Below, piece after piece: positions 1-10,392 of a stretch of 64,000 nucleotides of DNA (position 1 is its first letter; each line of letters begins with the position of its first letter). Both the position numbers and the translations under genes were made by a program. The notes beneath the pieces are model-generated. The model worked only from the letters and a program-made list of their open reading frames with translations, ran no database searches and was not told the origin of the DNA. This DNA is from Pseudovirgaria hyperparasitica (lineage: Eukaryota > Ascomycota > Dothideomycetes > Acrospermales > Acrospermaceae), in NCBI RefSeq assembly GCF_010093815.1, contig NW_022985558.1:721459-785458 (forward strand). The letters run 5' to 3'.

Positions 1-175
1 CATTTCAAAAGTAGTTTGTACACGGAGACGTAGCTTGCAATAATGTTAGCCATTTCACAGTAGTGTAACATTAATTCATCTACGATATGTTCCGATTATA
101 GACCCTGAGTGAAGTTCATCGTCTCTGGACTTCATTGGTATGTGGCTCAATCCTTTATGCAGCTGGTGTCACCTC

Positions 176-1456
176 CTAAGGCTGCTTCGTGAGCCTTGCC
201 ATGCCTCCTCTTTCTTTATTGACCCGACTTCCGAACATGGCAGACCTTGCGACAACCATACCGTTTTCGCGCGGGTCATACAGTACGGGTTGTGCAGCAG
301 TCATGCCTTTCTCGAACACTATTCCCATAACCGTCTGCGTCTCGAGATCAGGCCAGATGCTCGACATGCCAAATGGTGCACGACGCCACGGCTGCGGGTT
401 AACAGGCTGCCCATTTACCATGTCTACACTCCATTGTACTGTAATCCAACGAGGCCATGGCGCTGAGAGCATCCTATTGCGTAGGTCTCCAGAAGGGCCA
501 GGTGAAAGCATTCGGTAAAACCAACAGTTGCCGACCATCTTGGCCATTTGGCAGATTGCATACATATGATCGCGTAGCTTGTACCACACCATACCGTACG
601 TGAAGAGTCTGGCAGGAGCTAGCATGAACGTGTAAAGACGGATCGAAGCTACACCCTTTGCGAGTTCGGCGATGAGATGGTCAGGGCATGAGAGCTGTGT
701 TGGGTCCTTGTTGAACTTATCGACCAGACCGTCAAGCTCCTCCTGCTCAATACCCAACCAGTTATGACGTGCTGTGGGTTTGTAGTGAGGGTCCATCGCC
801 ACCTGCGTCATCCACAGTCTGCCACTTGAAGCTATATCGACAACTTCCATACGGAGACTGGTATTCTCCGCTGAGTCCGCGCTGATACATCGGAGCATCT
901 CTTCTTTCCCTGTATGTCCTTCGTTGATTGAGATAGCAGCTGTGCCGCCAAATTCGGCTAGCTGCGATGCAAAGATGCGGAAGTGAACTTGACGTGGTCG
1001 TGAATCATCCACATTATGTTTTGATTTTCGACCATACAGCTTCCGTAGTACTTGGCCATTTGCATCGACGTCGCGATTAATGGATATCTGGATAGATGGA
1101 TACTGACTTTCAGTCATGTAGGATTGGCTTACAAAGTCTCCAGCATGCGTGGTTAGACTGCCGTATCCACGGCATGTAGAATCTGAAGCATTCGCGATTT
1201 CGATTGCGCAATTCCTGGTTCGATCTAAGTGATGTTCTTTCCCAGCATATCCAGGAACGGCAAATCGAGGACGGTCAGCTTTGCGATAGTCGCGATGGAC
1301 AATTTTCGGGTCGATTCCGTGAAAAAGATCATCAGGATAGCAGGATCGTTCGGTCTCCTTGAACTGCATACTCTGAGGCAAGTCAACAATGATGAGCCTG
1401 CGCTGAAGACCGCGAGGAAGCTGGCTTGGGATGCTCCCGTGCAGAGGAAGAGACAT
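176..1456 (-). CDS. Unrecognised protein, 426 aa
   Basis: A 426-residue open frame read from 1456 down to 176. I do not recognise the family. The protein is mixed in composition, with no obvious signal peptide, membrane segment or low-complexity tract, and has a Trp-rich C-terminal third (for example the short stretches PWPRWITVQW and QPWRR). The ATG at 1454-1456 lies one base after a good acceptor (CACGCAG), and a GTAAGT donor sits about 80 bases upstream near 1530, so the 5' leader probably carries an intron and the first methionine of this frame is a plausible start. An extra upstream coding exon cannot be excluded; the one candidate ATG I checked upstream soon meets a stop. The length and the absence of internal stops argue for a real gene, but the function is unknown. 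Confidence 0.6.
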   Translation of the reverse strand: MSLPLHGSIPSQLPRGLQRRLIIVDLPQSMQFKETERSCYPDDLFHGIDPKIVHRDYRKADRPRFAVPGYAGKEHHLDRTRNCAIEIANASDSTCRGYGSLTTHAGDFVSQSYMTESQYPSIQISINRDVDANGQVLRKLYGRKSKHNVDDSRPRQVHFRIFASQLAEFGGTAAISINEGHTGKEEMLRCISADSAENTSLRMEVVDIASSGRLWMTQVAMDPHYKPTARHNWLGIEQEELDGLVDKFNKDPTQLSCPDHLIAELAKGVASIRLYTFMLAPARLFTYGMVWYKLRDHMYAICQMAKMVGNCWFYRMLSPGPSGDLRNRMLSAPWPRWITVQWSVDMVNGQPVNPQPWRRAPFGMSSIWPDLETQTVMGIVFEKGMTAAQPVLYDPRENGMVVARSAMFGSRVNKERGGMARLTKQP

Positions 1457-2194
1457 CCTGCGTGAGCGTTAAGTGCAAATTCGCAGGCAAAAGAGCGAGT
1501 TAACTCCTCTTCAAGGATCGACCAAGAACTTACTTTACTTGCTGGCCCTTTCACTGAACGGTTGATGGGTGGTGACTTCAGACAAGCGACTGAAAGTTCA
1601 GCATTAGCTGTATGAAGCTTTATTATCGTGAATGAATGGGAAGAGTCTAGGATAAGGTAAAGTCACTTCGCTCGATACAATGTGACTTGTTTGGAACGCA
1701 CGGGTTCATTTCACCTCCGCCAAGACGGTGGTCATCGAATGTGGAACGGCAGGCGCACGGCCGTTGAGCACAACGAGTGGAGTGAAGTTAGAATCGTACT
1801 CATACATGTAGAGTTAACACTTAGTAGCACGGGAAGTTCGCGGAGTGGGAACTGGCGGCAAATTGTTTCCATCACAAATTGTTCATCTCGGCATGGGGAA
1901 AGGTACATGAAAATGCACGATTATATTCTTGGCTATGGTAAGAACCGGTAAGTTAATTCAGCTGAACGCAAGCCTTCTTATAACGCCAGACAATTATCGT
2001 CGGGTAGTCGCAAAAGGCTAAACAAGTATATGACCTATACTGGACAGGTGCGAAGTGCCTAGAGACGTAGCAGTCCATCAGATATCCGTGAAGATATGAA
2101 ACTTCACATACTGGTTTTCGTTCCTAGGTATCAAGTAAGATCCCAAGAGTGTCTTAGTGGTCGAAAGATAAGCCAAGAAATTTCCTAGAGTCGA
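1457..2194. other. Intergenic region 5' of the orphan gene and 3' of the splicing factor gene
   Basis: Holds the leader (with a likely 5'UTR intron at about 1457-1535) and promoter of the gene at 176-1456, and the 3' end of the splicing factor gene. I see no other gene or repeat in it. Confidence 0.4.
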
Positions 2195-4171
2195 TTAGAG
2201 TGCCCGGGTGCGCGCAAAGAGCGAGCTGTATACGGCGTCAACGACAGGCTGGGCCGAGATAGTTTTGCCGCCGAAAAATCGACCATTGAGGCCGCGGATG
2301 GCATTTTCGCCACCGGAGATCTTGTCGAATTTGATGTAAATGTCACCCTGTGTATTTGGGTCAACAGCGATGTGCACAACAGTGCCGTACTTGTCGTTGC
2401 ACTCTTTGCGCACTTCATCTTCGAGCTCCTGGACCCAGCCATCACTTTCTTCCCTGGGCAAAGTTAGCAGATGTTTATCATGAGTCGGTCAGGTCAAGCT
2501 TTGACCGTCCATGAAACAAGCTGTGCTCTGACAGCTTATTCCACGAGACACTTGACTTAGACCGAAAGGGCAACGACTTACTCTGCAGGATCGAAGCAAT
2601 TCTTCAGAAGAACGCAACGACTAGCCTGGCTGACATTGACAGGCGTTGGGCGAGTTTCTGTTCGAGGCTTAGCAAGTTTGGCCCGTTCCTCTTTACCGTG
2701 AGTCTCAGTCGAATCGTCAGTACGGGCAAGTTTTCGCATCAAGGCATCTCTGCTAAAGTTGTTGAAGTTTACGCCAGCCACATCAGTATCATCGAGAGCG
2801 CTTGCACCGCCAGTGCCTTTGTCGGTATCGCGACCTCCAGCACGATCAAAACTGCCACCCGCTCCTCCGGCGTGAGCACCACGGCCGCCACGACCGGAGA
2901 AATCGGAGCCCTGGAAGCTCGGTTGACTAAGGCCATTGAATTTCTGCAGCAAGTTTTGCGTAGATTCGGGAGTAAACTTATCATTGCCCAAACCGACGCG
3001 GATAGGGCGGCCAGCAATCTCAAAGCCATTCAAATGCTCAAGAGCTTCCTTGGCTTGGGTCGGATCGCGAAACCTGCAAACATTAACAATACATCCCACA
3101 GAGGTGAGGCTTGTGAGTGACTTACTGAACGAAACCATAGCCTCTGCTTCGGCCTTGGTCTTCCTTCTGGAGTTGAACAAACTCGAGCTCGCCAAAAGGT
3201 TCGAAGACTTCCTGTAGATCCTCTTCAGTGATGCTAAAGTGAATGTTGCCCACGTATAGGCGGTGGAAAGGAACACCGTTTGTAGCTGTGCTACCCGATT
3301 CGGTAGTGCGGGCCTGTCGGTTCTTCTCAGCTTCGGTGAGCTGTGCAATGATGGGAATGCCTAGGAGTTTCTGTCCAGTAAGCTGAATAGCCAAAGCTAC
3401 AGAATCTTCTTCCTTGAATTCGACGTAGCCAACACTTTCAGAAGAGTTAGTGGAGGCGACATAAAGGAATATTGCGACTTACCCTTTGGAGCGTCCGCTG
3501 ACTCTATCCTTGACGATCTGTGCTTCTTTAACAGGACCAACCTTCTCAAAGAATGCAATCAATTCCTTCGTGCGGAGACGAGCTGCTAGCTGTTGTACGA
3601 AAACCGTGCGACGATCACGCTCGTCTTCGGTTGGCTGGGGCGTGGGGGACTTCGTGCGGCGGCGAGGGGTAGGCGAGCGGCGGCGACCACCTCGACCACG
3701 TCCGTTGCGCTCTACTCTGTCTTCCCGATCTTCTCTGTCACTACGGCGGCGGTCGCCGGGCCGATAGTATCGGTCACTATCGGGGGACTTGGACCGAGTG
3801 CGTGTGCGAGCACGTCCGGGACCGCGGTAGTAGTCACCTCGATCGTCTTTTGCGTCAGAACGACGTCTCTCGCGGCGACGATGGCGTGAATCGTCACGGC
3901 TGCGGGATCGATGACGGCTTTTGTGGCTGCCATTTGCGCTTCCTCGATCGCTGCGAGGTGACTTGGTCATGTCTACATCGTCATGGTCGCGTCGGCGGCG
4001 GTCACGAGAGCGATCGCGACGTTTGAAGTCTCGCTCACGGTCTCTGGAGGAACGGCGGTCGCGATGATGTCTGTCATCTTTCCGATCGTTGCGTACGAGG
4101 ACAGGCTCAGGTGCGTCCTGGAAGCCGTTGGCCGTGGAGTCGAGAAGAGCTTCGACGTCGAGTCCTGACAT
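2195..4171 (-). CDS. RBM39/CAPER-type splicing factor (S. pombe Rsd1-like)
   Basis: Nuclear RNA-binding splicing factor of the RBM39/CC1-like family, which joins RS-domain proteins and U2AF-type factors during 3' splice-site recognition. Four exons. Exon 1 (3483-4171) begins [12 protein letters not shown], carries a long Arg/Ser/Asp-rich RS-like tract (about residues 30-180), then enters RRM1 (RRTVFVQQL, about residue 187). Introns at 3435-3482, about 3075-3125 and 2454-2581 all have GTAAGT donors and keep frame. Exon 2 completes RRM1 and opens RRM2 ([11 protein letters not shown], an RNP2-type strand), whose RNP1 (RGYGFVQF) crosses the second junction; a Gly-rich linker follows. The last exon ends in the C-terminal UHM-like RRM of the family (GDIYIKF, then [12 protein letters not shown]). 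I chose the internal Met at 4171 over the frame's first Met because the family starts this way and the upstream part looks like leader. Confidence 0.93.
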
Positions 4172-4433
4172 TGCTGTTGATGAAGAACTGTTTTCGTGAA
4201 AGAGATCGTCACTTTTCCTCAAAGTCAGAGTGTTCCACGGGACTGGATACGGACGATCGAACCCTTTTGCTACCTGTTTGCGGATATTGCCGTGTTTGCA
4301 AATCAAGTCAAGCCACGATAAAGTGACCCTAGATCTGAAATCTGAATCTGGGTTGCTTGTACGAGTTACAAGCAAGAGAGATTGTAAGAACAAGGAAACA
4401 ATGGTGGGTAATATTTAAGTGCGAGGGACGCAC

Positions 4434-4466
4434 AAGGTAAAGGTAAAGGTAGAGGTAAAGGTGAAG
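4434..4466. repeat. GGTAAA-type hexamer microsatellite
   Basis: About five imperfect copies of a six-base unit (AAAGGT and variants with G substitutions) lie just upstream of the splicing factor leader. Short and imperfect, probably a simple sequence repeat. Confidence 0.6.
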
Positions 4467-4555
4467 TGCGTGGGCGGTGAGTTAGGCGCAAGTGGGACGG
4501 CGGCAAGATCTTCCGGTGAACAGCCGAGTGGGGCACCCATGACCAGTGCTTTGGG

Positions 4556-4805
4556 CTATCAGCCGACATAATTCCGGCCACATAAGCGTAGTGGAGGGTG
4601 ACCACTATAACCTCCATTCTCTTGAAAATCACATAAAATATTAGTCTAGTAAATTGATTCAGTAGTAGAAGATGTTAGGATAGTATAGTAAATGTTCGAA
4701 TTATATCTATTAATCATGTCTACTAACAGTACTCTCACGTAAATGTGGGTGAGAGATATAGGGCCACGCATTAGGTTATGTTGCCGGAATTATGTCGGCT
4801 GAGAG
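4556..4805. mobile_element. Candidate MITE with 30-bp TIRs and 6-bp target duplication
   Basis: Bases 4556-4585 and the reverse complement of 4776-4805 match at 28 of 30 positions; the shared core is TCAGCCGACATAATTCCGGC. The sequence TTTGGG flanks both sides directly (4550-4555 and 4806-4811), as expected for a target site duplication. The 190-bp interior is AT-rich and has no coding capacity. This is the architecture of a non-autonomous DNA transposon (MITE) of 250 bp. A 6-bp duplication does not point to one superfamily: hAT usually makes 8 bp, Mutator 9-10, Tc1 TA. I saw no second copy and no transposase in the window. Chance inverted repeats of this length with a matched direct repeat are very unlikely. 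Confidence 0.72.
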
Positions 4806-5110
4806 TTTGGGGCCTCAGGCCACGATACAAGGCATCTTTGTGTCACTCTCAATCCTTTGCCATAGCACGAGAGATGTGGAGAGCGGTGAAGGTGAACTTC
4901 GAGTGAATGTAGTTTATTATTATGAATTAATGGGAGCGTATTATAGCATATCCGCCAGCTCCCCGGTTGGCACGCGACTCCTGAGCAGTATGCCTAACAT
5001 ACACAAAACTAATGCAAGGTCTAAAACGTTTCATTCATCGTGATGAGCCAAACCCGTACTCGTCATACATGCTTTTAAAGAAACATCCAAGGATGACCCA
5101 TGCCTGGAAA

Positions 5111-6353
5111 CTAAGAGGTCTTGACAATTTTGGGCGGTGGGATAGCTAGTTCGGTCTTGAAGATGCGGTCCCAGAAACGACTGGTCACTCCGAACCCATT
5201 CTCATAGTCAGCGAAGTGATGTTGAAGGTGGTACTTCTTGAGTTCTCGATAATGAGCGGGCAAGCTATAGTCTTTATTAGTACATTGTTATCATCAGCCA
5301 TCAGGAAAGAACGTACCTTCGGTGGTGGAGGAAGTAGTGTGTAAGATCATAGCAGATATAGCCAAATATACCTCCACAATAGACCGCTACGGCGGCGTGC
5401 CAACTGTAGAAGAAGATAGCATGGGCGAGCTTCCAAAACGGCGCAGCGAGCACGATAAACAGGGTTGGAGGCATGACCAGGCGATACTTGTCCATGGGAA
5501 GATAATGATGAATTCCGTGAAGTAGGAAATGTGCGGTGATACCGACACGATTGTCAGGTAAGTAATGGTCGACATGGAATAAACAACGATGGAGGCCATA
5601 TTCAACCAATGTCCAGATCGCCAGGCCTACCAGCCAGTATGCGACCAGCTGAAGAATGCTGTCCATACCCTGACTGGCAAGGTATGTACCGTAAGCAACT
5701 GGAGGAACCCAGACAGTGGGAACTATCCACCAAGCAGTTTTACTGAGAGGCTCCAGAAAATTTCCGAAAAGAGGAGCTGATTGACCACCCTTGTAATGAC
5801 GAGGCCGATGTATTTGTTGCAAGTAGAACTCTTTGCTGAAACCGCCGTACCATACTTGCGGAAACATTGGCCGACTCAAATCGATGAACTTGTGTGTTTT
5901 GTAGTCTGACGTAAAATCCGTCTCTTTTGATAGATCATCTGCAGATGACATACCTGTTGCTTCGTAGACTGGTCTTGTTGCTTGGCTGCTGTCAATGCCA
6001 TTCGCCTGTGGTTCCTTCTTCCCTTGAACTGTTGGTGGAAGAGGTACTATTTCGTCTGGGTGCTGACTTTTCGCAGCTGCACTGAGCACCTTTTCTGTAG
6101 CCACAAAACCAACCAGACAATCTTCCAGGACTTCATATGCAGCTTCCGAATGGGTATGCGAGGCCTCATCTTCCATTATTGCCTTGACATCTCTGCCACC
6201 GTACTCGAGCACAAGGTCGGCACCACCGGGGTGGTCGTTTAAGAAATCGGTAACATCAAATACTTTGGTGCCAATAGTAACGTAACAAGAATTCTTAGTA
6301 TTGCGCGATGCGACTTCGGACTGTAGAAAGGTAGGGAGGTTTGCGGAGGGCAT
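5111..6353 (-). CDS. Sphingolipid fatty acid 2-hydroxylase (Scs7/FAH1 type)
   Basis: ER membrane di-iron enzyme that puts a 2-hydroxyl on the very-long-chain acyl group of ceramide. Two exons (5317-6353 and 5111-5264; intron 52 nt) give 396 aa, close to the 384 aa of yeast Scs7. The N-terminal cytochrome b5 domain has the heme motif HPGG (DFLNDHPGGADL) and a second heme histidine in EASHTHSEAAYE. The hydroxylase part has the expected His clusters: HRCLFH, HGIHH, then HYFLHH running over the exon junction into HYRELKKYHLQHH. Hydrophobic segments flank them. The first in-frame Met would add 29 residues of leader-like sequence; the Met at 6353 (MPSANLPTFLQSEVA) fits the family. The linker between the b5 and hydroxylase domains is normal for fungi. 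Confidence 0.95.
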
Positions 6354-7545
6354 TGCGACGCTCTTCGACAATGATGGCGAGGGAGGCGAAGGAGAGTGAG
6401 ATGCTAGATAATACGTGACGCAAACCAGGCGAAGAATCAAATTGCAGTAGAGGTGAGGGTATTGAACTTGGTCAATGGGAAATGGGTAATGGGTATCTAG
6501 GTAGGGATTTGAAAGGAAACAGCATGCAGCCGGCGCGCAAGAAAATGGAGTGATGGTGGCGAGAGCCTAGCGTGACTACTGACTGAGATGTTGGTTAGAC
6601 GCAGACGCGGACGACGCGGGTGCGAAATTTGTCCATCCACTATTAATTAGGTATCCGATCACATGCTATAATAGATGGAATGCCTGTCATTACCATTCAG
6701 GGGTTATTGTGCCTGAGCGTAATAAGGCTGAAGTTTAGGTCAAAGTTTAGTTTTGACCCTTGTCCCGTAACCCTAATTACTCGCCATTTTCAACACATCG
6801 TCGTTTCCACGACAGCTTCAAAGAGTTTGTTAATTCCTGATGGTTTCGTGAACGAGTATACTTGGCGTGTAATGCGCTCGCCCTTGTCAACCTCGTTTTG
6901 ATCCTACAGCGTAAGTCGACCATGTTTGCAGTTTACCTTGCTCTTGCTCATTCCACAGCCGCTGCCCGACAGTTGCCCTCATTCGTTTCCAGGATAGATT
7001 CTGGGCGGTCCACTTCTCACATTTGATTCTTTATCAGAAGTATTCCCATGCTCACTACATACGAGATAACAAAAACACTGGTCATGCGGACCACTCAAAT
7101 GACGGATTGCTTCCGAAAGAATGATGCCTGTGCACATGTCTCTGGAACAAACCCCCAACATCAGTAGATCGAATCTGATAATTTTTTCTGCTATCACAGA
7201 ATCTGCAATACTGCAATTTACCGTCGGTCACTTCTCCATGACTTTCCCGTCGTGAGTCATCGTGAAGACGGAAAATGACATTCTTGGATCTAGGATTTCA
7301 TGCTCGCCGAGGCATATGATCTGTTCAGGCTGCTCATGACCTCTGATCAATATCAGGAATGTGTGTGATACTGACGCGACAATTTCCAATAATGCCTATT
7401 ACCAGTGCTTGAAAACCAGCATCGAGGTCATATGCATTTGACGCGCGAGTCGAGAAGTGGGGTTATTAGCTGGCGGGGGAATTGAAGCAGACGCCATATA
7501 AGTACATTCTTCTGCTAATTCTCCATTACAACTTCGGTTTCTACA
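6354..7545. other. Divergent intergenic region
   Basis: About 1.2 kb between the hydroxylase gene (-) and the small orphan gene (+). Short open frames here have no family resemblance. A TATA box for the downstream gene lies at its right edge. Confidence 0.4.
7497..7502 (+). promoter_or_regulatory. TATA box of the orphan gene at 7546
   Basis: The sequence TATAAG occurs 44-49 bases before the ATG at 7546, followed by a pyrimidine-rich stretch. This spacing suits a short-leader fungal promoter. It also supports the chosen start codon. Confidence 0.5.
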
Positions 7546-8190
7546 ATGTCTACCGCTGGTCTTGTCATCTTGACACACCCGCTGCCGTCCGCGCCCCTGG
7601 GGCAGCTAATTGAGGAACCGATTTCACCCACCTCTAAAATATACACGGCCACGGCCATGTTTCCCGACAGTCCGACGCAGATCTCCTCTACATCGCTGCG
7701 CGGTGCTACACGACGAGTGTGCCACAGTAGTAACAGCCTAAGTGGCAGTCTTATGAAGATCGAAGCTCACGATTCGGTACGTTCTACACTGGAGAACGAC
7801 CGCACCATCTTTAGATCTCTTTGTCAAGACCCAGGAGCCCAGAAGTGGATGCACGATATGACGAAAGCTGGACGTCGTTTCTCCTTTGTTGTTGGCACCC
7901 AAGAGCTGAGAAATGCAAAGTTCACTCCAGTGGATTTGTCTCCGCAACGCATCTCTGCACATGCGCACGATGACAGTACTCAGGTTCCATCAAATATAAA
8001 GACTGCGCCTGGCCTTGAAGCACGCAAAGTCAAGTGTCTGGTTGGAAGACACGATGCGCCGCACTCCCTCGAAGATGTCGATTATGATTGGAATTACTTT
8101 TCGTTGAGCGATGATATGCAGCTAGCCATTGGTTTAGGAGCTACCTCAGGAGAACTTCAAGCCCTGGTTAATGCATCGATCAATATTTGA
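7546..8190 (+). CDS. Small orphan protein, 214 aa
   Basis: A single-exon frame of 214 codons behind a TATA box and a short leader. I do not recognise the family. No signal peptide or membrane segment is evident. The middle is Ser/Thr-rich (about residues 25-75), and a more structured-looking part follows (KWMHDMTKAGRRFSFVVGTQEL). It ends with an acidic/aromatic stretch (DVDYDWNYFSL) and a hydrophobic C-terminus. It could be a lineage-restricted protein. The start is supported by the upstream TATA element; the coding status rests on length and composition only. Confidence 0.5.
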   Translation: MSTAGLVILTHPLPSAPLGQLIEEPISPTSKIYTATAMFPDSPTQISSTSLRGATRRVCHSSNSLSGSLMKIEAHDSVRSTLENDRTIFRSLCQDPGAQKWMHDMTKAGRRFSFVVGTQELRNAKFTPVDLSPQRISAHAHDDSTQVPSNIKTAPGLEARKVKCLVGRHDAPHSLEDVDYDWNYFSLSDDMQLAIGLGATSGELQALVNASINI

Positions 8191-8547
8191 TATGTATGAT
8201 TTCAAGTAATCGAAATTCAAGATATAAGAAGATGTTAACATCATATTCACGTGACCGTGTACAAGCTCGGACCCCACTGCATTCACTTCTGCGCGCGGAT
8301 ACCTCGAATACACTTCAACCCTAGTTAGCCTTCATTTCGCACTCTGAACCCCTCGAAGATCGTGACTTGCATCTAGAGACTTGGATGATCACTGACACAA
8401 TAGAATAGCCGTCCATAAAGGTCTGAATGTTGGGCTGTATATTTCAGATTCAAGAATCTGTGTACTCTTCTAAATCAAATCGAGAAGAGAAGGATCAGCA
8501 CGATCACATTATCTTATCACACAAGCTGGGATACAACTTGAGTCCAA
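8191..8547. other. Short intergenic region, promoter of DML1
   Basis: Carries the 3' flank of the orphan gene and the promoter of the DML1 gene. No gene or repeat is recognised. Confidence 0.4.
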
Positions 8548-10392
8548 ATGCACGAGATTCTCACAGTGCAACTGGGAACGCAAGCCAATTATGTCGGGAC
8601 TCATTTCTGGAACACGCAAGTATGCTGTCTATGTCTTTGTATTCATTTATTCTCATGATCCTTCACTCTTCCTTTTGTCAGCTTTGAAATCCTACTGCAG
8701 CCTTCAGATTGTCATGGTTGAACATATCCCATATGTTTCCTCTGCCGCGGGGCATGTTCTCCCGTTCTTCGGACAAACCCAGAATGATCTAATTTCGCAT
8801 AGGAGAAGTACTTTACGTACGCAAATGAAGAAATCTCTCTAGTCGACCATGACATACATTTCCGTGCCGGTCGAGCTCCGAATGGCTCCGAAACCTACAA
8901 CCCGCGGGCCCTCATCTATGACCTCAAGGAGAACTTTGGCGCCCTCAAGAAGGCTGAAGGAGAGTATGTCGAAGAATTCGACACTTCGGGCGGCATTTGG
9001 CCAAATTCTTCAACTATCCATACTGGGCCTCCAATATCCACACATCCGTACATCGACAGCTTGTCGCATCCACACGGACCATTACCCAGTTTACTATGTG
9101 GACAGCCACCACGCTACTTCACCGATCTATCGCATACGTACTTCCATCCCAGGTCTATCATGCCTTTGCCACGCGCCGTCATACCCACTGTGTCGCATCT
9201 GAACCCACTTAAGTCCTTTCGTGCAGGCGCAGAGTTTTACCACGACCTTGATATCGCGGACCCGGCAGGTGACGGCGATCTCTTCGAAAGAGACGTGCGG
9301 TGGTGGGTTGAAGAATGCGACAATCTACAGGGCGTACAGATTATAACCGGTGCTGATGACGCGTGGGGTGGGTTTGCTGGAGCATGGGTTGAAAGGTGGA
9401 AGGACGAGATGGGGGGAGGAAAGGGAGTCTGGGTGTGGGGTGTGGAGAAATACATCGAGCCCAAGGAGCAAAGTAGAGAGTCGAGACTACTATCGCTCCT
9501 GAACGAGACGCTGGCTTTATGTGCTTTGGCTATGCATGCGTCCCTATACGTTCCACTGACATCGCAGCCACTTCGATCACCGTCCTACTTGACATACGAC
9601 CCTGGTTCAGCATGGCATGTGTCTGCATTACAGGCTACCGCACTGGAGACTGCTGCGTTCTCATCCCGCTTACGTCCTGCGTCAAACACACGTCGTGGAA
9701 TGTTTCAAGACATGGAAGAAATCACAAATAGTGGCGGCAATCGCAATGTCGCAAAGCTGGAAATGAGTATCCAAGACGCAGAGAGTGATCAAATCATAAT
9801 GACTGGTGATAAGAGCGATTATCGTATGGCAAATGGACATATGATCGCCGCCGATGAATATGAGGAGCCTAAAAAGTTGGATGTGGACATGTTCTCGAAA
9901 GACATGGGAAACATAGGAAATACGCACAGTTCGGCCAGCCAGAGTGAACATGTCTTCGGGAGAGTAGAAGTTGTCCGTGGTAATTGGGGTTTGGGTGAAG
10001 AGAGGACTGAGGGCGAAGAGAGATGGAGTGGACCTGTCGTGGAAAGGTGTGTTCAGCAAGCGTCCGTGGATTTCAACTCTTGGACCGCCCAAACCATTGT
10101 CAATTCAAGTGTACCCATTGCTGACTCAACTAGGTATCACTCGCCCTTGACCTATCCTCAACTTACGAGCTTTCCGACTATATTTGGGGTCCAGTCCGAT
10201 CACAGACTAGCCATACATACCGCACTAACGACATCATCGGCCGTTGCAACACAGATCCGTCAAATGGAACGCACGGTGCGGAGGTATGTCAGTGTGGACG
10301 AACGAGAGGCCGTCTCAGATGGATTGAAGACTCTTTGCGAAGAATACGAAGAAGGATGGGACAGCGGAAGTGACGAAGGCGAAGATGAGTAG
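8548..10392 (+). CDS. DML1: DML1/Misato tubulin-like protein
   Basis: Member of the DML1/Misato family, tubulin-related proteins needed for mitochondrial DNA inheritance and mitochondrial morphology. Exon 1 is only 24 codons (8548-8619) and carries the tell-tale N-terminus [20 protein letters not shown], a tubulin-like start. A 183-nt intron (8620-8802) follows, then one 530-codon exon (8803-10392); the joined protein is 553 aa. Exon 2 opens with [20 protein letters not shown], the expected Misato segment II, then [14 protein letters not shown]. Later parts include a tubulin-like segment ([21 protein letters not shown]). The C-terminus is strongly acidic ([14 protein letters not shown]). The gene is easily missed at its 5' end, because the first exon is short and the intron is longer than its neighbours. 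Confidence 0.92.

Larger units (their letters stand above)
4172..5110. other. Intergenic region between splicing factor and fatty acid hydroxylase genes
   Basis: Holds the leader and promoter of the splicing factor gene, the hexamer repeat at 4434-4466, the MITE-like element at 4556-4805 and the 3' flank of the hydroxylase gene. Nothing else is recognised. Confidence 0.5.
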
